A stretch of DNA of 64,000 bases from an uncultured Acetobacteraceae bacterium (GTDB lineage Bacteria; Pseudomonadota; Alphaproteobacteria; Acetobacterales; Acetobacteraceae): the NCBI GenBank assembly GCA_903918315.1, contig CAIXEA010000152.1:18797-82796 (forward strand), in the 5' to 3' direction. Every line of letters starts with the position of its first letter. The stretch's first letter is position 1. Shown piece after piece: positions 49,505 through 58,539 of this stretch. A program made the position numbers and the translations under genes. Below the pieces are notes generated by a model. That model was given only the letters and a program-made list of their open reading frames with translations. It ran no database searches and was not told the DNA's origin.

Positions 49505-50876
49505 GCCGCCCTGTATCCGATCCGTCCTGCTCGCGCTGTCGTTGGCCATAAGCGCCTTATCCCTTCCGCCGTTGTCGTCGTCCGCCTTGTCGCAGGAACG
49601 GGAACCGAAGGCCCGCCTGTTCCTGATCCGGGATGCCGAAACCGAAACGCTGCTGCGTGGCTTCGCCACCGCGATCTACCGCGCCGCGGGGCTGGACCCG
49701 CGCACGATCCGCATCGTCCTGGTTCGGGATCGTGCCATAAACGCCTTCGTCACCACCGGCAACCGGATGTTCATCCACACCGGCCTCCTGCTCCAGACCG
49801 ATTCGGCGCTGGAGGTCGTTGGCACCATGGCGCACGAAACCGGGCATGTCGTCCATAACGACATCAGCAAAGCGCACGACAACACGCGCGAAACCATGCT
49901 CAAGACGCTCGGTAGCCTGCTGATCGCCGGCGCCGCCGGGATCGCATCACATGACGGGGGCGTGGGCGCGGGGGCGATGATGGGCGGCCTCTCGATGGCG
50001 CAGCGCGGGTTCATGTCGTTCTCACGCACGCAGGAAGAAAGCGCCGATGATGCCGCGCTGCGGTTTCTCGATCGTCTGGGCTGGTCCGCCCGCGGTCTGG
50101 CGCGCCTGTTTGAGCGGTTGCAACTGGAAGACGCGCTGGTCTCCGACCGCACCGACCCCTATCTGCTGACCCATCCGCTCAGCCGCGATCGCGTCAGCTT
50201 CGTGCGGGATCATATCGCCGCGACACAAGGGATGGGCGACCTCCCCCCCAGGCTGGAGGCCGATTACCGCCTGGTTCGCGCCAAGCTGGATGGCTTCCTG
50301 AGTATTCCCAGAACCGTGCTGCGCGCCTATCCGGCCACGAACACGTCCCCGGAAGCCCGCTATGCCCGCGCCGCGGCGGAGCATCAGTTCAGCCACCGGG
50401 CGGAGGCACTGGCCCTGATGGACGGCCTGATCGCGGAGCAACCCAATAATCCCTGGTTCCACGAACTCCGCGGCCAGATCCTGTATGAAAACGGCCAGGC
50501 GGTCCCGGCCGTCGCCGCCTACCGGCAAGCGGTCCGGCTGGCATCCGACCAGCCCTTGCTGCGCCAGGGCCTGGCGCAGGCGATGCTGGAGACGGGCGCC
50601 CCCGCCATGATCCGCGAAGCGGTCGAGGTGCTGGACATCGCCACCCGCCAGGACCCCGAGGACGACACCAGTTGGCATCTCCTCGGCATCGCCTGGGGCC
50701 GCGCGGGCAATATCGGCCAGGCGAATCTGGCCTTGGCGGAGGAAGCGATGCTGACCCGCGACGTCACATCCGCCCGACGCTTCGCTCGCGTCGCGGGCGA
50801 TTCCCTGCCACAAGGTCCCGCCAAGCTACGTGCCCTCGATATCGCCAATGCGATGAAGAAAGAGAACCGAGAATGA
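49503..50876 (+). CDS. M48 family metalloprotease with TPR-like C-terminus (BepA-like)
   Basis: VVGTMAHETGHVVHNDI (HExxH); GLSMAQRGFMSFSRTQEESADDAALRFL. Confidence 0.88.
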   Translation: MPPCIRSVLLALSLAISALSLPPLSSSALSQEREPKARLFLIRDAETETLLRGFATAIYRAAGLDPRTIRIVLVRDRAINAFVTTGNRMFIHTGLLLQTDSALEVVGTMAHETGHVVHNDISKAHDNTRETMLKTLGSLLIAGAAGIASHDGGVGAGAMMGGLSMAQRGFMSFSRTQEESADDAALRFLDRLGWSARGLARLFERLQLEDALVSDRTDPYLLTHPLSRDRVSFVRDHIAATQGMGDLPPRLEADYRLVRAKLDGFLSIPRTVLRAYPATNTSPEARYARAAAEHQFSHRAEALALMDGLIAEQPNNPWFHELRGQILYENGQAVPAVAAYRQAVRLASDQPLLRQGLAQAMLETGAPAMIREAVEVLDIATRQDPEDDTSWHLLGIAWGRAGNIGQANLALAEEAMLTRDVTSARRFARVAGDSLPQGPAKLRALDIANAMKKENRE

Positions 50877-51610
50877 AGCGCCTCTCGCGGATCGTTGCCA
50901 CGATCCTGACAGTTATGACCGCGGGGCCGCTGCTCGCGGCTGATTTCAGCCCGGATCAACGGGCCGAAATCGTGACCATCATCCGGGAGGCGTTGAGGCA
51001 GGATCCCTCGATCCTGCGTGACGCCATCACCGCCCTGCAGGCTGATGAAAGCGACCGGGAGAAGGTGCAGGCGCGGCAGGCGCTGGCGTCGGTGCGCAAC
51101 CGGCTGGTCACGGCGGGTGATCCGATCGCGGGGAATCCGGACGGGGATGTGACGATCGTCGAATTTTTCGACGTCCGCTGCCCCTATTGCAAACGCATCG
51201 AGCCCACCATGGCGCAGTTCCTGGCCGGGGATAAGAAGGTGCGGCTGGTTTATAAGGATCTCCCGATCCTGGGACCGGCCAGCACGATGGGGTCGAAGGC
51301 GCTGCTGGCGGCGCACCGGCAGCATGGATACGACGCCTTCCGCACCGCGGTGATGAAGCTGCCATCGGATGTCAGCATGACCGCGCTGGAAGGCCTCGCC
51401 AAAAAGCAAGGCCTGGACTGGCCCCGCCTGTCGAAGGACATGGAAAGCGCGGAGGTCAGGGAACAGATCGAAGCCAACCTGACCCTGGCCCATGTGCTGA
51501 GCATCCAGGGCACCCCGGCGCTGATCATCGGCGAGGAAATGGTGCCCGGCGCGATTGAACTCGACGACCTGACCCGGCTGGTCGCCGCGGCCCGGCGCGC
51601 CAGACCCTGA
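50873..51610 (+). CDS. DsbA family thiol:disulfide protein
   Basis: GDVTIVEFFDVRCPYCKRIEPTMAQFL (CPYC); LSIQGTPALIIGEEMVPGAI. Confidence 0.87.
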   Translation: MKRLSRIVATILTVMTAGPLLAADFSPDQRAEIVTIIREALRQDPSILRDAITALQADESDREKVQARQALASVRNRLVTAGDPIAGNPDGDVTIVEFFDVRCPYCKRIEPTMAQFLAGDKKVRLVYKDLPILGPASTMGSKALLAAHRQHGYDAFRTAVMKLPSDVSMTALEGLAKKQGLDWPRLSKDMESAEVREQIEANLTLAHVLSIQGTPALIIGEEMVPGAIELDDLTRLVAAARRARP

Positions 51611-51628
51611 TCCCAGCCGATCAAAATT

Positions 51629-51659
51629 CGTCATGGCCCGGCTCGTCCGGGCCATGACG
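51629..51659. repeat. REP-like palindrome, copy 1
   Basis: CGTCATGGCCCGG-CTCGT-CCGGGCCATGACG, 13-bp perfect arms. Confidence 0.85.
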
Positions 51660-51738
51660 AACTGGGCATGGGTCAATGGTCTCGTCGGTTGGTATCATAC
51701 GAGCCGTCTTACCCTTTGACCGACCTCCCTGCTCCCAC

Positions 51739-51852
51739 CGTCATGGCCCGGCTCGTCCGGGCCAACGACACCCGCATTGTGCCGCGAGAGGTGGCCCGGA
51801 CGAGCCGGGCCATGACGAATGGGCATGGGTGAATGGTCTCGTCGGTTGGTAT
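51739..51852. repeat. REP/BIME-like cluster, inverted copy pair plus flanking direct repeat
   Basis: 26-bp arms 51739..51764 and 51792..51817; 32-bp direct repeat GGGCATGGGT(C/G)AATGGTCTCGTCGGTTGGTAT at 51664..51695 and 51821..51852. Confidence 0.85.
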
Positions 51853-51949
51853 AGGGGCCGATCGGCGTCAGGCATGTTAGATCGAGCCATTTCACCGGTT
51901 TGCCGATCGCTGCGGGATTCATCCTCAACCGGTCTTGTTCCTGACCGGT

Positions 51950-54900
51950 CTACTCCGCCGCCATCGCAACCCGGGCGGACGGCGCGGCAAGCTCCGACAG
52001 CAGCACCAATCGGCGGCTTTCGGCCTTCGCCCGGTTGGCATCCTTGACCGGCCCGAAACCACGGATCGTGTCGGGGAGTGACGCCAGACTCACCGCGACA
52101 TCCCGCCTATCGGGCCGCAGCGCCGCCGAGGCGGTGCGCAGGTCGCCGATATACTGCTCGATCAGCGCCCGTTCGGCCTGACGCTCCGCCTGACGGCCGA
52201 ACAGGTCCAGCGACGAGCCACGGAGTTTACGGCCGTGACGCAGCAGCCGGAACAGCGGCAGCGCGACCCAGCCGGGCACGGCGATCTTGCGCCGGCGCCC
52301 GGTCAGCGGATCGATGCGCGCGATCACGGGTGGCGACATGTGAAACACCGGCTTGTCGCCGTAATCCGTCAGCGCGTGCAGGCGGGCGACCTCGTACTCG
52401 TCCTTATAGGCCATGACGCGATACAGGCCCTCCGCGGCGGCGCGGGCGAAGCGGCCGGGCTGGCCGAACGCAGCGGTTTCGCTGTCCAGCACGGACTGGA
52501 TCACCGCCCGGTAGCGGTCCGCATAGGCCGCGTCCTGATAATCCACCAGCCGCCGCGCCCGATCCGCGATCAGCGCATCCAGCGCCAGGGGCGCCGGTTC
52601 CGGCTCCCCGGCCAGAACCCTGGTCATCAGATCCGGCTGATCCGCCAGGATACGGCCCCAGAGGAAGGCGCGCTTGTTCACACCCACCGCCGCGCCATTG
52701 AGTTCGATCGCGCGCAGGATCGACGCCTCCGCCACCGGGACCAGACCGCGCTGCCAGGCGAGGCCCAGCAACAGCGTGTTCATCGCCTGAGCATTGCCGA
52801 ACAGCTTCTCCGCCAGCCGCACCCCGTGCAACCAAACCGATCGGCTGGCGTCGGTCACGGTTTCGATGGTCTTGCGATGCATCAGCGCGTCGATCGACAG
52901 CAGCGCGTCGCGCTTGAAATCCGCCGTCGCGGCCAGATCGAGGTTGCCGATGACGACCGCGGATTTGGCATTGCGCTCCAGCACCCCGGCCTGACATCCG
53001 ACCGCCAGATCGGCTGCCAGCATCACATCAGCCATGCCAATGGGAATGCGCACCACATCCAGCGCCGCTTCGTCAGCGGCGATCTGCACATGGGCCACGA
53101 CCGCGCCGTTCTTCTGTGCCATGCCGGTGAAATCGAGGGTTTTGACCGCCCGCCCCTCCAGATGCGCGGCCATCGCGAGAATGGCGCCGGAGGTGACGAT
53201 GCCGCCACCGCCGATACCGGCGAACAGGCCGCGCCAGATGCCAAGGGCGGGCAACACCGGCGCGGTCAGGCGGGCGGCGAATGTGCTTTCCTGCGCTTGC
53301 CAGGTCGTGTCGGCCGCGGGCGCGCTGGGGGCACCGGGGAGGGTGACGAAGCTGGGGCAGAAACCCTTGAGGCAGGACAGATCGACGTTGCAGCTGGTCG
53401 GATTGATGCGGCGCTTGCGGCCGAGATCGGTTTCCACCGGCTCGATCGCGATGCAGGCGGACTGGACCGAGCAATCGCCGCAATTCTCACAGACGGATTC
53501 GTTGATCACCACATGCTGCGTGGCATTGGCCATGAAACCGCGCTTGCGCCGGCGGCGCTTTTCGGTGGCGCAGACCTGATCGTAGATCAACACCGAGGTG
53601 CCATCGTATTCGCGCAGTTCCCGCTGCACGGCGTCGAGCTGGTCGCGGGTATGGCGCGTCGTGCCGGGTGGCAGCAGGCCAATCCCGGGCATGCGGTCTT
53701 CGTCGTCGACGACGACGGCGATGCGCTGGATCCCCTCCGCCGCCACCTGCGCCGCCAGCATCGGCACGGTCGGCCCGCCCTCCGCCGGCTGGCCGCCGGT
53801 CATGGCGACGGCGTCGTTGAACAGCAGCTTGTAGGTCATGCGGGTCTTGGCCGCCGCCGCCTGGCGGATCGCGAGCAGGCCGGAGTGCTGGTACGTCCCG
53901 TCGCCGATATTGGCGAACATGTGCTTCATCGTGGTGAAACTGGACATGCCGACGAACGGCGCGCCCTCCGCCCCCATCTGGGTGAAGGTCCGTGTCTGAT
54001 CGCCGTCATCGAGCGCCATGAAATGGCAGCCGATACCGGCACTGGCAAAACTGCCGTCGGGGAGTTTGGTGGAGGTGGCGTGCGGGCAGCCGGCGCAGAA
54101 GGCCGGCACGCGGCGCAGCAGCCCATCGGGGCGCTGCACCGCTTGCGGCGGCGACAGCGACGGCGCGTTCAGGCCCTGCCCGCCGAGGAAGGTACCCAGC
54201 CCGCCCGCGATGGATTCCGGCGACAGTTCCATCAGCGACGTCAGCAGCGGCTCCCCGTTCGGCAGCGTCTTGCCGCTGATCTCCGGGCGTTCATCCGCCG
54301 GAAGGTGATAGAGCGCATCGCGGATCTGGGTTTCGACGAAGCCGCGCTTTTCCTCGATCACCAGGATGGCGCGCTTGCCGCGGGCGAAGGCGCGCATGCC
54401 TTCGGTCTCCAGCGGCCAGGTCATGGCGACCTTGTAGAGGGCGAGCTGGGGATGCGTGTCGAGGCCGAGGCGCTTGAGCGCGTGCAGCGTGTCCTCATGC
54501 GTCTTGCCGATAGTGACCAAGCCGATGGGAGCGTCCGGTGCCCCGAAAATCTGCTTGTCGAGCTGGTTGGCGCGCGCCCAGGCCATCAGCGCCGGCATGC
54601 GTTCGTCGACCAGCCGCCGCTCCAGCTCCGCCCGTTCGGCGGGGAAGCGCAGGCGATGATCGAAATGCAGCCCGTGCGGCGGCAGCGGATGATCAGGCGT
54701 GACGAAGGTGCGGCCGGAATGGACGATGGCGGTGGCCGCCTGTTCCATGGTTTCGGCGGTGGTTTTCATCGCGACCCACAGGCCCGTGTAGCGCGACATC
54801 GCCCAACCGGCGAGGCCGAGATCGATCACATCCTGCACCGAGGCCGGGTTGAGCACCGGCATATGGCAGTTCTGGAACACGTATTCGGTCTGGTGCGGAT

Positions 54901-55372
54901 AGGTGGACGAATGCGCCCCGTGGTCGTCGCCCGATACCGCCAGCATGCCGCCGTATTTATGCGTCCCGGCCATATTGGCGCAGTGGAAGGCATCGCCGGA
55001 GCGGTCCACGCCGGGCCCCTTGCCGTACCACATGCCATAGACCCCCTCGACCCGGGCGCCGGGGAAGGCGTCGATCTGCTGCGTGCCTTGCAGCATGGTG
55101 GCGGCCAGGTCCTCATTCACCCCCGGCTCGAACCGGATGTCATGCGCCGCCATCAGCTTCTTCTGCAGCCACAGCTCCCGGTCCAGCGCCCCCAGCGGCG
55201 AGCCGCGATAGCCCGACACCAAAGCAGCGGTATTGAGGCCCGCCGCCTGATCCAGCACCCGCTGTTCAAGCAGCAGCCGCAGCAGCGCCTGGATACCCGT
55301 CAGCAACACCGGCTGGTCATGATCGCTGAAGCGCGAGTCCAGCGTGATCGGGCGGCCGATTCCGATATCCAT
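51950..55372 (-). CDS. Indolepyruvate ferredoxin oxidoreductase family protein (IorA/IorB fusion)
   Basis: LNTAALVSGYRGSPLGALDRELW; NCGDCSVQSACIAIEPVETDLGRKRRINPTSCNVDLSCLKGFCPSFVT; GIGGGGIVTSGAILAMAAHLEGRAVKTLDFTGMAQKNGAVVAHVQIA. Confidence 0.92.
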   Translation of the reverse strand: MDIGIGRPITLDSRFSDHDQPVLLTGIQALLRLLLEQRVLDQAAGLNTAALVSGYRGSPLGALDRELWLQKKLMAAHDIRFEPGVNEDLAATMLQGTQQIDAFPGARVEGVYGMWYGKGPGVDRSGDAFHCANMAGTHKYGGMLAVSGDDHGAHSSTYPHQTEYVFQNCHMPVLNPASVQDVIDLGLAGWAMSRYTGLWVAMKTTAETMEQAATAIVHSGRTFVTPDHPLPPHGLHFDHRLRFPAERAELERRLVDERMPALMAWARANQLDKQIFGAPDAPIGLVTIGKTHEDTLHALKRLGLDTHPQLALYKVAMTWPLETEGMRAFARGKRAILVIEEKRGFVETQIRDALYHLPADERPEISGKTLPNGEPLLTSLMELSPESIAGGLGTFLGGQGLNAPSLSPPQAVQRPDGLLRRVPAFCAGCPHATSTKLPDGSFASAGIGCHFMALDDGDQTRTFTQMGAEGAPFVGMSSFTTMKHMFANIGDGTYQHSGLLAIRQAAAAKTRMTYKLLFNDAVAMTGGQPAEGGPTVPMLAAQVAAEGIQRIAVVVDDEDRMPGIGLLPPGTTRHTRDQLDAVQRELREYDGTSVLIYDQVCATEKRRRRKRGFMANATQHVVINESVCENCGDCSVQSACIAIEPVETDLGRKRRINPTSCNVDLSCLKGFCPSFVTLPGAPSAPAADTTWQAQESTFAARLTAPVLPALGIWRGLFAGIGGGGIVTSGAILAMAAHLEGRAVKTLDFTGMAQKNGAVVAHVQIAADEAALDVVRIPIGMADVMLAADLAVGCQAGVLERNAKSAVVIGNLDLAATADFKRDALLSIDALMHRKTIETVTDASRSVWLHGVRLAEKLFGNAQAMNTLLLGLAWQRGLVPVAEASILRAIELNGAAVGVNKRAFLWGRILADQPDLMTRVLAGEPEPAPLALDALIADRARRLVDYQDAAYADRYRAVIQSVLDSETAAFGQPGRFARAAAEGLYRVMAYKDEYEVARLHALTDYGDKPVFHMSPPVIARIDPLTGRRRKIAVPGWVALPLFRLLRHGRKLRGSSLDLFGRQAERQAERALIEQYIGDLRTASAALRPDRRDVAVSLASLPDTIRGFGPVKDANRAKAESRRLVLLSELAAPSARVAMAAE

Positions 55373-55510
55373 TCTGCGTGTCCTTATCCGAGAGCGTCCG
55401 GTGATATCTCATATAGCAGCATGGCCGGGCGTATGACGCTATCTGGTTGCCGCCGGGGGTGAAAATCCGATATGAATATCATAATAATAGTCACTTTATA
55501 GGAGTGCCGG

Positions 55511-55909
55511 ATGCGCCACCCCATCACCATCACCGCGCTCTATGCCGCCGGCCTCGCGATGATGCTGGTATGGCTCAGTTTCAACGTCATACGGCTCCGC
55601 CGCCAGCAGCGCATCTCGTTGTTGGACGGCGGCAACGCGGCGCTGACCCAGGCGATGCGGGCGCATGGCAATTTCACGGAATATGTGCCGCTGGTGCTGA
55701 TCCTGATGGCGATTCTGGAACTCGATCAGGCGCCTGGCGCGCTGGTGCATGGTATCGGGCTGACCCTGCTCGCGGGGCGGGTGTCCCACGCTTGTGGGTT
55801 GATCGATGGACGTTCCCTGCGGCCGCGCGTCGCCGGCATGATGCTGACCTTCGCCAGCCTCGGCCTGGCGGCGGCGGCGGTGCTGCTGATAACCACCGGC
55901 ATTCTGTAG
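55511..55909 (+). CDS. MAPEG family membrane protein
   Basis: ITALYAAGLAMMLVWLSFNVIRLRRQQRISLLDGGNAALTQAMRAHGNFTEYVPLVLILMAILEL. Confidence 0.88.
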   Translation: MRHPITITALYAAGLAMMLVWLSFNVIRLRRQQRISLLDGGNAALTQAMRAHGNFTEYVPLVLILMAILELDQAPGALVHGIGLTLLAGRVSHACGLIDGRSLRPRVAGMMLTFASLGLAAAAVLLITTGIL

Positions 55910-56004
55910 CACCGGCCCGATCAACGGGACCCATCCGGCGGAGGGGTGTTGGTGCAGACGCCACGAAATACTGTAATCTGAACAGAACCGAGGGGGGCTT
56001 TCCA

Positions 56005-56790
56005 ATGACCGACGACATCCGCATCGAGCCGCGGGACGGCTGGCGCAAGATCACACTGAACGCACCAGCGCGGCTGAACGCGGTCAACGCCCCGATGTTA
56101 ACCCGGCTGCTGGCCGCGCTCGATGACGCCGAAGCCGACCCAACCTGCCGTGCGCTGCTATTGACCGGGGAGGGCCGGGGCTTCTGCGCCGGGCAGGAAC
56201 TCGGCGCCGATGTCACCCCCGGCCCCAACGGCCCGCCCGATCTGGAAGCCCTCGCCGGCACCTATCACCATGAGGTCGTGCGCCGCATCCGCGCCTCCCG
56301 CCTACCCGTCGTCTGCGCCGTCAATGGCGTCGCGGCCGGCGCCGGGGCGAGTTTCGCGCTGGCCTGCGACATCGTCCTCGCCGCCAAAACCGCCCGCTTC
56401 GTCCAGGCCTTCGTCAAGATCGGCCTGGTCCCCGACTCCGGTGCCAGCTTCTTCCTGACCCGCACGGTCGGGGAAGCGCGGGCCCGCGCGCTGGCCATGC
56501 TGGGCGATGCGATCGATGGCGAGACCGCCGCCGCCTGGGGCATGATCTGGAAGGCCGTCGATGCCGCCACGCTGATGCCCGAGGCCGAGGCATTAACCGC
56601 GCAACTCGCCGTTGGCCCAACCGCCGCGCTGGGCGCGATGAAGCAGATGTTCCAGGCCGCGCCGGTGAACGATCTGAACGCGCAGCTGGATCTGGAAGCG
56701 CGGCTGCAAGGCGTGGCCGGGCGCGGGCCCGAATTCGCGGAAGGCGTGCGCGCCTTCCAGGAAAAGCGTCCCCCGGTGTTCCCGGCATGA
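56005..56790 (+). CDS. paaG: 2-(1,2-epoxy-1,2-dihydrophenyl)acetyl-CoA isomerase / enoyl-CoA hydratase
   Basis: GEGRGFCAGQELGADV; FVQAFVKIGLVPDSGASFFLTRTVG; next to paaI and paaK. Confidence 0.87.
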   Translation: MTDDIRIEPRDGWRKITLNAPARLNAVNAPMLTRLLAALDDAEADPTCRALLLTGEGRGFCAGQELGADVTPGPNGPPDLEALAGTYHHEVVRRIRASRLPVVCAVNGVAAGAGASFALACDIVLAAKTARFVQAFVKIGLVPDSGASFFLTRTVGEARARALAMLGDAIDGETAAAWGMIWKAVDAATLMPEAEALTAQLAVGPTAALGAMKQMFQAAPVNDLNAQLDLEARLQGVAGRGPEFAEGVRAFQEKRPPVFPA

Positions 56791-57221
56791 CCCCGGATGA
56801 GCTTGCCCGCGCCTGCGCCGATGCCATGTGGGCCGAAGACCATGCCAGCCGCGGCCTTGGCATGGTGCTGGAAGCCGTCACCGCCGGAACCTCCCGGCTG
56901 TCGATGGTGGTGCGGCCGGACATGGTGAACGGGCTCGGCATGTGCCACGGCGGCTTCATCCTGACGCTCGCGGATTCCGGCATGGCCTTCGCCAGCAATG
57001 TCTATAACGAGCGCGCTTTGGCGCAGCACATCACCATCACCTACATCCGCCCGGCCCGGCTGGGCGAAACCCTGGTGGCGGTCGCGGAGGAACGCAACCG
57101 GACCGGACGATCAGGGATCTACGATGTGCGCGTCACCGGGAGCGATGGGACAACGGTGGCGGAGATGCGCGGCCATACGCGCATGGCCGGCGGCAAGTTC
57201 TTCCCCGATCTGCCCGCATAA
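56787..57221 (+). CDS. paaI: Hydroxyphenylacetyl-CoA thioesterase
   Basis: MVNGLGMCHGGFILTLADSGMAFASNVYNERALAQHITITYIRPARLGETLVA. Confidence 0.9.
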   Translation: MTPDELARACADAMWAEDHASRGLGMVLEAVTAGTSRLSMVVRPDMVNGLGMCHGGFILTLADSGMAFASNVYNERALAQHITITYIRPARLGETLVAVAEERNRTGRSGIYDVRVTGSDGTTVAEMRGHTRMAGGKFFPDLPA

Positions 57222-57238
57222 AAGACGAAAAGGGAATA

Positions 57239-58537
57239 ATGGCCATGCAAGGCTTCGACCGCATCGAAACCGCGTCACGCGATGAGATTGCCGCGCTGCA
57301 AGTGGAACGGCTGCGCGCCACACTGCATCACGCTTATGCCAACGTACCGCACTACACAGCCGCCTTCGATGCCGCGGGCGTGCATCCCGACGATTTCAAG
57401 CGTCTGGAAGACCTGGCGAAATTTCCCTTCACCACCAAGCACGACCTGCGCGCCAATTACCCCTTCGGCATGTTCGCCGTCCCGCGGGAGAAGATCGTGC
57501 GCGTGCATGCCTCCTCCGGCACCACCGGTAAACCCACCGTCGTCGGCTACACCGCCAAGGACATCGATACCTGGTCGCATGTCGCCGCACGGTCCATCTA
57601 CGCCGCCGGCGGTCGGCCGGGGATGATGGTGCATGTCGCCTATGGGTATGGATTATTCACCGGCGGCCTCGGCGCGCATTATGGGGCAGAGCGCCTCGGC
57701 TGCACCGTCGTTCCGGTGTCCGGCGGGATGACGGAACGGCAGGTTCAGCTGATCACCGACTTCCAACCCGACATCATCATGGTCACGCCCAGCTACATGC
57801 TGGCGATCCTCGATGAATTCCGCCGCCAGGGCCTCGACCCCCGCGCCTGCTCGTTAAAGATCGGTATCTTCGGCGCCGAACCCTGGACCAACGCCATGCG
57901 CGCGGAAATCGAAACCGGCTTCGCGATGGATGCCGTGGATATCTACGGCCTGTCGGAGGTCATCGGCCCCGGCGTGGCCAATGAGTGCATCGAAACCAAA
58001 GATGGGCCGCATATCTGGGAGGACCATTTTTATCCCGAGATCATCGACCCCGAAACCGGCGCGGTGCTGCCCGACGGCACCCCGGGCGAACTGGTGTTCA
58101 CGTCCCTGACCAAAGAGGGCATGCCGGTCATCCGCTACCGCACCCGCGACCTGACCCGCCTGCTACCGGGCACAGCACGCACCATGCGCCGGATGGACAA
58201 GGTCACCGGGCGCAGCGACGACATGGTGATCGTGCGCGGGGTCAACATGTTCCCGACTCAGATCGAGGAACAGTTGCTGAAAAGTGAGGCCTTGACCGGA
58301 CATTACCACATCGTCCTGACCCGCGAAGGCCGCATGGATGAGGTCACCGTGCATGTCGAAGCCCGGCCGGACTTCTATATCCCTGACATCATGGTCAGTG
58401 AGGCCTCCGCCGCCGTGGCCCGCATCAAGGACACCATTGGCCTTTCCACCCGGGTCGTTATCGAGGCGCCGGGCGCCGTCGAACGCTCCGTCGGCAAGGC
58501 CCGCCGATTGGTGGACCGCCGCGGTCTTTTGGGGTGA
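57239..58537 (+). CDS. paaK: Phenylacetate-CoA ligase
   Basis: VHASSGTTGKPTVVGYTAKDIDTWSHVAARSIYAAGG; DIYGLSEVIGPGVANEC; GRSDDMVIVRGVNMFPTQIEEQLL. Confidence 0.93.
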   Translation: MAMQGFDRIETASRDEIAALQVERLRATLHHAYANVPHYTAAFDAAGVHPDDFKRLEDLAKFPFTTKHDLRANYPFGMFAVPREKIVRVHASSGTTGKPTVVGYTAKDIDTWSHVAARSIYAAGGRPGMMVHVAYGYGLFTGGLGAHYGAERLGCTVVPVSGGMTERQVQLITDFQPDIIMVTPSYMLAILDEFRRQGLDPRACSLKIGIFGAEPWTNAMRAEIETGFAMDAVDIYGLSEVIGPGVANECIETKDGPHIWEDHFYPEIIDPETGAVLPDGTPGELVFTSLTKEGMPVIRYRTRDLTRLLPGTARTMRRMDKVTGRSDDMVIVRGVNMFPTQIEEQLLKSEALTGHYHIVLTREGRMDEVTVHVEARPDFYIPDIMVSEASAAVARIKDTIGLSTRVVIEAPGAVERSVGKARRLVDRRGLLG

Positions 58538-58539
58538 GA

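Noticed and set aside
52235-55462. 1075-aa plus-strand ORF
   Set aside because: Antisense shadow of the well-supported indolepyruvate oxidoreductase gene; His/Arg/Gly-rich nonsense composition typical of GC-rich antisense frames.
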